From NCBI GenBank assembly GCA_009921765.1, contig RFXC01000047.1:1-21558 (forward strand): DNA of 21,558 nt. Direction: 5' to 3'. Positions 17,006-21,558 of the stretch are shown here, in pieces. The position numbers were made by a program, and so were the translations under genes. Every line of letters starts with the position of its first letter. The first letter of the stretch is position 1. The notes under the pieces are model-generated. The model worked only from the letters and a program-made list of their open reading frames with translations. It had not been told where the DNA came from and did no database searches. Source of the DNA: Betaproteobacteria bacterium (GTDB taxonomy: Bacteria > Pseudomonadota > Gammaproteobacteria > Burkholderiales > Burkholderiaceae).

Positions 17006-17449
17006 TCAATACTCGACCGAATGACCCTTGATGTAGGTCTCGAGGTATTTGATGAGCTCACCCTGCTGCTGCATGATGTCTTTCACCACGTCGCCAATGG
17101 ATACCATGCCGGTGATTCGACCTGCGTCGGTCACCGGAAGGTGGCGGATGCTGCGGGACATCATGATCTTCATGCAGTGATCGATGGTGTGCTCAGGCGT
17201 GACGGTGAGCGGATCACGCGTCATGATGTCGGATACCCGCGTGGCGCTGGCGTCTTTGCCGGGCAGCAGCACACGGATCGCGCAATCGCCCTGCGACACA
17301 ATACCGGACAGGTGATCGTTATCGATGATGAGCACCGCACGGATCCGGTGCTCGCGCATCATGGTGAGTGCTTCCAGCACGCTTGCGCTGGAGGGCAGGG
17401 ATTTGATCTGACCCGATTTGCGGGCAATACACGATTTGACGGTTGACAT
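17006..17449 (-). CDS. Two-CBS-domain protein
   Basis: A 147-residue protein that consists almost wholly of two CBS domains forming one Bateman module, about residues 10-62 and 72-130. RAVLIIDNDHLSGIVSQGDC and IRHLPVTDAGRITGMVSIGD are the equivalent adenosine-binding segments of the two copies. Such stand-alone proteins usually sense AMP, ATP or SAM and modulate a partner. No partner domain is fused and the target is unknown. AGGGA lies at good spacing before the ATG. The C-terminus (LIKYLETYIKGHSVEY) is a short helical tail common in this subgroup. It diverges from the Bug-type receptor gene across 270 bases and ends at a hairpin. Confidence 0.93.
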   Translation of the reverse strand: MSTVKSCIARKSGQIKSLPSSASVLEALTMMREHRIRAVLIIDNDHLSGIVSQGDCAIRVLLPGKDASATRVSDIMTRDPLTVTPEHTIDHCMKIMMSRSIRHLPVTDAGRITGMVSIGDVVKDIMQQQGELIKYLETYIKGHSVEY

Positions 17450-17526
17450 GAGGATCCCTGCGCGACCGGACTGATGCGCCCACCCGACCGTCGCGCAACC
17501 TCACCGCGAACAGCTTCGTGGGCATG

Positions 17527-17540
17527 CAGGCATATGCCTG
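17527..17540. promoter_or_regulatory. 14-base perfect palindrome in the CBS/Bug divergent region
   Basis: CAGGCATATGCCTG is perfectly self-complementary and sits 78 bases before the CBS gene start and 179 bases before the Bug receptor start. A dyad of this size in a divergent intergenic region is a plausible operator. No regulator gene is adjacent and no matching copy was noticed elsewhere in the window. Apart from this, the 17450-17719 gap shows only the two ribosome sites. Confidence 0.35.
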
Positions 17541-17719
17541 ACCAGCCGCAAGCCTATCCGAACCCGCCTGGCACTTGCGACAATCCCGATCAGGCCGTTC
17601 GACCATCGCCGCGCAGAACCGACCACTGCCGGACGTTCGCAGCGCTGGCGCAACACCCCCCGCTCGTGATAAACACAGGCCGAAGACCTGATTCATCAGG
17701 CCAAACGAGGAGACGATCC

Positions 17720-18691
17720 ATGACCACGCGACGACAGGTTCTGGCCGCGGCAAGCGCAGCGGGGCTGGCTGGGGCCAGCCCGCTGACCCGAGCCCAGCAG
17801 GCGTTTCCGAGCCGCCCCATACGCTACATCTGCCCATGGCCCGCGGGCGGCTCCACCGACGCAGTGATGCGCGCGCTGGCGGAAAGCGCGAGCCGGGCGC
17901 TGGGTCAGCAGGTGGTGGTCGAGAACAAGCCAGGTGCGGGCGGCACGCTGGGGGCCAACGAGCTGGTTTCGGCACGCCCGGATGGCTACACGCTTGCGCA
18001 GCTGCCGCAGGGCGTGTTCCGGCTGCCCCACATGCAGAAAATGGCGTTCAACACGCTCACCGACTTCACCTGGATCGCCTGTCTCACCGGCTATACCTTC
18101 GGCATGGTCGTGCTGGCCGAATCGCCCATCCGAAGCATTGCCGACCTGGTGGCCTGGGCCAAGGCGCGCCCCGGTGAATTCACCTACGGCTCAACCGGCA
18201 CGGGCACCAGTCCGCACCTTGCCATCGAGGAATTCGCACAGCGCGCGGGCATCCAGCTCAACCACATTCCGTTCAAGGGCAACGCCGAGAACATGCAGGC
18301 GGTGCTGGGCGGTCATGTCATGGCCGCAAGCGACGCGACCGGCTGGGCCCCTCATGTCGACTCCGGGCGGCTTCGACTGCTCGCCACCTATGGCAGCCAA
18401 CGTACCCGCCGCTGGCCCCAGGTGCCCACGCTCGACGAATTGGGCTACAAGACCGTATCGGATTCACCGTTTGGCGTTTGCGGCCCAAAAGGCATGGACG
18501 CGGCGGTGGTCCAGACAATTCACGACGCCTTCCGGAAAACACTGGACGACCCTGCCGTGCGGGCAAGCTTCGATCGCTATGACCAGACCGTGATCTACAA
18601 AAACACCGCCGACTACACGCGCTTTGCCCGCGAAACCTTCGAGGCCGAGCGTGCCACCATCGAGCGACTCGGGCTCGCCCGGAAAGGTTGA
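17720..18691 (+). CDS. Bug/TctC-family periplasmic solute receptor (tripartite tricarboxylate transporter type)
   Basis: A 323-residue receptor of the large Bug family, greatly expanded in Burkholderiales. The N-terminal MTTRRQVLAAASAAGLAGAS carries a twin-Arg signal, with likely cleavage before AQQAFP. Family markers follow: IRYICPWPAGGSTD (34-47), VVVENKPGAGGTLGANEL (65-82), TYGSTGTGTSPHLA and IPFKGNAENMQAVLGGHV. Family members bind carboxylates such as citrate, aspartate, nicotinate or terephthalate; the ligand here is unknown. No TctA or TctB membrane gene is nearby, as usual for orphan Bug receptors. The ATG at 17720 follows a strong GAGGAG. The gene's end overlaps or abuts the SDR gene, so they are probably cotranscribed. 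An 8-pair hairpin (17762-17781) lies in the signal-peptide coding region. Confidence 0.93.
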   Translation: MTTRRQVLAAASAAGLAGASPLTRAQQAFPSRPIRYICPWPAGGSTDAVMRALAESASRALGQQVVVENKPGAGGTLGANELVSARPDGYTLAQLPQGVFRLPHMQKMAFNTLTDFTWIACLTGYTFGMVVLAESPIRSIADLVAWAKARPGEFTYGSTGTGTSPHLAIEEFAQRAGIQLNHIPFKGNAENMQAVLGGHVMAASDATGWAPHVDSGRLRLLATYGSQRTRRWPQVPTLDELGYKTVSDSPFGVCGPKGMDAAVVQTIHDAFRKTLDDPAVRASFDRYDQTVIYKNTADYTRFARETFEAERATIERLGLARKG

Positions 18692-18696
18692 TCAGC

Positions 18697-19467
18697 GTGT
18701 CCACCTCCATGCAACTTGCCCCCGCGAAAGGCACCCGCGTACTGGTCGCAGGGGGTTGCGGCGGCATCGGCCGCGAACTCGTCCAGGCACTGATCGACGC
18801 GGGCGTCGTGGTGACCGTTTTCGACCTCCCCACCTCGGCCGAGCGCCACCCGCCGCCGGCCGGCGTAGCGCTGATCACACTCGATGCCTCGCTGGCAGCC
18901 GAGGTCGACTCGGCCTTTGCCACGCTCGACGCATCATGGCCCGAAGGCTTCGATGGATTCGTGAATCTGGTGGGCTTTGCCGCTGATCGCATCCCCCTCG
19001 ACCAGCTTCCCATCGCCGAGTGGCAACGCGTGGTCGACGGCAACCTTGGGTCGAGCTATCTGCTCAACCGGGCTGCCGTACCCAGGCTCAGAAAGCGCGG
19101 CGGTGGAGCGGTGGTGAACGTCGCATCCGGACTCGCCACGCGCGTCATGCCAGGTTTCGGTCCCTATTCAGCCTCCAAGGCCGCGCTGATTGCACTCACC
19201 AAGGCCGTGGCGGTTGAAAACGCACCAGCAATCCGCGCCAACGCAGTGGCCCCTGCGGCGGTGGACACCGATTTTCTGGTGGGGGGAACCGGGCGCGAAC
19301 GCACCGACTCTCACCTTGACCGCGAGAGCTACATGAAGCTGATTCCGCTCAGGCGGTTGGGCCTGCCCGCCGATGTGGTGGGACCGATCCTGTTTCTGCT
19401 CGGACCGGCTTCCGGCTACATGACGGGACAGACCCTCTATATCAACGGCGGCGCGCTCACCCCCTGA
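18697..19467 (+). CDS. SDR-family short-chain dehydrogenase/reductase
   Basis: A 256-residue classical SDR. The nucleotide-binding motif is GGCGGIG (19-25), and the catalytic residues are S144 in NVASG and Y157/K161 in YSASKAA. The usual NNAG strand motif is replaced by NLVG (90-93), a mild oddity. The C-terminal GQTLYINGGA is typical. It probably oxidises or reduces a hydroxyl/keto group with NAD(P), but the substrate is unknown. I chose the GTG at 18697 because GGAAAGG lies nine bases upstream. A TTG at 18688 overlapping the Bug stop is possible but has no room for a ribosome site, and an ATG at 18709 is a third option. It sits directly behind the Bug receptor gene. Confidence 0.9.
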   Translation: MSTSMQLAPAKGTRVLVAGGCGGIGRELVQALIDAGVVVTVFDLPTSAERHPPPAGVALITLDASLAAEVDSAFATLDASWPEGFDGFVNLVGFAADRIPLDQLPIAEWQRVVDGNLGSSYLLNRAAVPRLRKRGGGAVVNVASGLATRVMPGFGPYSASKAALIALTKAVAVENAPAIRANAVAPAAVDTDFLVGGTGRERTDSHLDRESYMKLIPLRRLGLPADVVGPILFLLGPASGYMTGQTLYINGGALTP

Positions 19468-19483
19468 AGGCGACGCGCGCGCC

Positions 19484-20497
19484 TCAAACCTGCATCCCGT
19501 AGGCCTTCAGGAAATCGCGCGCGGGCACGCCGGGTTTTTCGGTCGCTGCCAATTGCGCCCGGATCATCGGCACAAACGCGGCCGTCCAGCGCCGTTGCTC
19601 ATCGGCCGACAGCGCGATCACTTCCTTGTCACGGCGGGCAGCGGCCACCGCATCGTCGCTGTGCTTCTGGATGTTGGCTGCGGCCCGAAGGCTAAGCCCC
19701 AGCCCGGTGGTGTCGTCAATGATCTTGCGCAGGTCTACCGGCAGTTTCTGGTAGCGCGCAAGGTTCATGTTGATGGTGAATGGCGAGCGTCCCACCGGCA
19801 CATCGATCGTGAAATGGCGGCAGACTTCCAGCAGTTTGAAGTCGATGGCTCCGGCCATCGAGATCAATGCACCGTCGACCACGCCCCGTTCGATCGAGTT
19901 GTAGATCTGGCCCGCCGGCATGTCGATTGGCGTCGCGCCAAGTGCAATGAGTTGTTCCGACTGCGCCGACGAGGGCGTGCGGATCTTCAAGCCCTTCATA
20001 TCCTCGAGCCTGCGCACTGGCTTCGACCGGGTCATGACGGCGGCGGCATCACCGGTCCAGATCACCAGTGGCTTGCTCTCCTTCATTTCGCCATCGGTGA
20101 AGAACTTCATGTGTTGCCACATCTTGCGGGTTCCCTCCTCCGAACTGTTCGCCATGCCGGGAAGTTCGGAAAGCGACATCAGCGGGAAATCAGCGGAGGT
20201 GTAGCCGGGCAAGGTGAAGGTGATGTCGGAGAGACCGCGCACCATCTGTTTGTAGAGTTCGGGCGGTTTGCCGCCAAGCTGCATGGAAGGAAACACGCGC
20301 AGATTGAGGCGGCCACCGCTCTTTTCGGCGATTTCTTTTCCCCAAGGCACCATGATCTGCGCCAGGCCATAGTGCGTGGGCGGAACGAACGTGGCGAGTT
20401 TGATTTCTTCCTGCTGCGCACGCGAGGTGCCGGGCACGGTCAGAACCAGCGCTGCGGCGGACGAGGCAGCGGCGAAACGTCGACGATCAGGGTTCAC
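19484..20497 (-). CDS. dctP: TRAP transporter periplasmic receptor, DctP family
   Basis: A 337-residue TRAP receptor. The N-terminal signal has a twin-Arg look (DRRRFAAASSAAALVLTV), with cleavage likely before QQEEIKL. Family features are IKLATFVPPTHY at the mature N-terminus, and LKIRTPSSAQSEQLIALGATP, whose Arg normally clamps the carboxylate of the ligand; YNSIERGVVDG and GLSLR follow. It binds an organic acid in the periplasm and passes it to the DctQ/DctM permease using a sodium or proton gradient. I chose the GTG at 20497 because GGAGGA lies just upstream. An ATG at 20521 would place that ribosome site inside the gene. It lies 79 bases downstream of dctM and converges on the SDR gene with 16 bases between. 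Confidence 0.93.
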   Translation of the reverse strand: MNPDRRRFAAASSAAALVLTVPGTSRAQQEEIKLATFVPPTHYGLAQIMVPWGKEIAEKSGGRLNLRVFPSMQLGGKPPELYKQMVRGLSDITFTLPGYTSADFPLMSLSELPGMANSSEEGTRKMWQHMKFFTDGEMKESKPLVIWTGDAAAVMTRSKPVRRLEDMKGLKIRTPSSAQSEQLIALGATPIDMPAGQIYNSIERGVVDGALISMAGAIDFKLLEVCRHFTIDVPVGRSPFTINMNLARYQKLPVDLRKIIDDTTGLGLSLRAAANIQKHSDDAVAAARRDKEVIALSADEQRRWTAAFVPMIRAQLAATEKPGVPARDFLKAYGMQV

Positions 20498-20576
20498 GGG
20501 GTCTCCTCCTTCAGAAAACAAGCGGTGGATGGCGGCCTCGCCCGACCGGGCTGGCAGCCGTTGTTATGGTTGAGAA

Positions 20577-21558
20577 CTATCGGACCATGGCATTGGGAAT
20601 CATGAGGGCAATGTCGGGGAAGGCCACGATCAGCGCGACGCAGACAATCATTGCAACCCAAAACGGGGTGATGGCACGAAAGATCGCGCCCATGCTGGTG
20701 TCGGGCACCAGGCCTTTCACCACGAAGACATTCATGCCCACCGGCGGGGAAATCAGGCCCATTTCAAGCAGGATCACCATGATGACGCCGAACCAGATCA
20801 GGTCATATCCCAGCGCCTTCACGATCGGAATCACGATGGGCAGCGTGAGCACCAGCATCGAGAAGCCCTCGAGGAACATGCCGAGCACCAGATACAGCGC
20901 CATGATCAGGAGCAGCACCACAAAGGGTGCAAGCGATGCGCCGGTCAGCAGGTCGGCGATTCGACCGGGCAGTCCGCTCAGCGCGAGAAACGGTCCGAAC
21001 ACCAGCGCACCCATCAGGATGAGGAACACCATGGCGGTGGTGCGAACGGTATCGAGCAGCACCTGCTCAAGCACTGGGCGGCTCAGCTGGCCGGTAGCCC
21101 AGGCCCAGCCGATCGCAAGGAACGCACCCACCGCCGCGGCCTCGGCCGGTGTGAACACGCCCGCGTAGATGCCGCCGATTGAAGCGAACACGAGACCCAG
21201 CATCGGCGCCGACTGTCCAAGCGCACGCCAGCGCTGCGGGAAAGTGGAGCGCTCACCCGCCGGGCCGAGCTCGGGGCGAAACGCCGTCCAGATCATGATC
21301 GTGATGACAAAGAGCAGCGTGAGCAGCAGGCCCGGCAACACGCCCGCGAGCAGCAGCTTGCCGATGGACTGCTCGGTGAGAATGCCGTAGATCACGAAAG
21401 CCGTGCTGGGGGGAATGAGGATGCCCAGCGTTCCCCCTGCCGCCACCGTGCCGGCGGCAAGGCCCCCGTCGTAGCGGTAGCGCCGCATTTCCGGCAGACA
21501 CACCCGCCCCATGGTGACGGCCGAGTTTGACCGTGTGCCGGCGCGGGCCGAACCGAAC
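20577..21558 (-). CDS. dctM: TRAP transporter large permease, DctM family (5' end beyond window)
   Basis: The C-terminal 326 or so residues of the 12-helix TRAP permease. The frame stays open to the right edge, and residues upstream of the internal Met at 21512 (GSARAGTRSNSAVTMGRV) match the family, so that Met is not the start. The hallmark AAGGTLGILIPPSTAF follows, then repeated hydrophobic helices and a C-terminal SPPVGMNVFVVKGLVP. About 100 residues are missing on the 5' side, given a usual length near 430. No small permease gene (dctQ) lies between dctM and dctP, so it is either upstream of dctM, beyond the window, or fused to it. Gene order M then P is the reverse of the common P-Q-M order. 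Confidence 0.93.
   Translation of the reverse strand, partial: FGSARAGTRSNSAVTMGRVCLPEMRRYRYDGGLAAGTVAAGGTLGILIPPSTAFVIYGILTEQSIGKLLLAGVLPGLLLTLLFVITIMIWTAFRPELGPAGERSTFPQRWRALGQSAPMLGLVFASIGGIYAGVFTPAEAAAVGAFLAIGWAWATGQLSRPVLEQVLLDTVRTTAMVFLILMGALVFGPFLALSGLPGRIADLLTGASLAPFVVLLLIMALYLVLGMFLEGFSMLVLTLPIVIPIVKALGYDLIWFGVIMVILLEMGLISPPVGMNVFVVKGLVPDTSMGAIFRAITPFWVAMIVCVALIVAFPDIALMIPNAMVR

Noticed and set aside
15795..17024. Plus-strand open frame of 409 codons opposite the FAH and cyclase genes
   Set aside because: It spans two well-supported minus-strand genes and their gap. The translation shows no family features.
19468..19484. Short hairpin AGGCG/CGCCT between the SDR and dctP genes as a bidirectional terminator
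   Set aside because: Only five pairs, a seven-base loop and no T-run; this is easily expected by chance in GCG-rich sequence.
19553..20605. Plus-strand open frame of 350 codons opposite dctP
   Set aside because: dctP is unambiguous, and the shadow protein is His/Arg-rich without motifs.

Overview
The window is about 21.5 kb of GC-rich, densely packed chromosomal DNA from a proteobacterium, most likely a betaproteobacterium of the order Burkholderiales. This rests on an orphan Bug/TctC-type periplasmic receptor, a DctP/DctM TRAP transporter, a Dpp/Opp-type peptide ABC operon, a DUF2889 gene beside a fumarylacetoacetate-hydrolase-family gene, and high GC at third codon positions. The assignment is inference from gene content. 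I see no rRNA, tRNA, insertion sequence, phage gene or CRISPR array. No gap between genes is longer than about 270 bases.

Left part (1-3100). The window opens with the tail of an unidentified plus-strand gene. It is followed on the minus strand by a double-cupin protein and an orphan GDP-mannose 4,6-dehydratase (gmd). Divergent from gmd is yghU, a glutathione-transferase-family gene, which ends at a hairpin facing the next minus-strand gene.

Centre (3119-13717). Ten genes run head to tail on the minus strand. In order of transcription they are a methyltransferase-like protein of unknown role, argG, a DUF1028 protein, a peptide/nickel-type ABC transporter in the order dppD-dppF-dppA-dppB-dppC, an AbrB-family membrane protein, and a MetE-C-terminal-like methyltransferase. 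Several neighbours overlap by 4 bases (dppD/dppF, dppB/dppC) and most of the others are close. The transporter's dppB copy is broken: about 60 bases that should encode a membrane helix are missing and the reading frame shifts there. As written, the transporter lacks an intact second permease, unless the defect is an assembly error. A strong hairpin separates dppA from dppB.

Right part (13844-21558). A secreted SOUL-family haem-binding protein faces a three-gene minus-strand set (cyclase/formamidase-like hydrolase, fumarylacetoacetate-hydrolase-family enzyme, DUF2889 protein). Upstream of that set is a two-CBS-domain protein. Divergent from it, a Bug-type receptor gene overlaps or abuts an SDR dehydrogenase gene. 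Convergent with these, a TRAP transporter receptor (dctP) lies downstream of a large permease (dctM) that runs off the right edge. This right part looks like a locus for uptake and breakdown of a small organic acid, with two unrelated kinds of solute receptor. The substrate cannot be read from the sequence.

I did not find a convincing undescribed system. The points most worth checking are the dppB lesion with a dnaX-type slippery heptamer at its junction, the dppA-dppB hairpin, the unassigned methyltransferase-like gene, and the right-hand catabolic locus.
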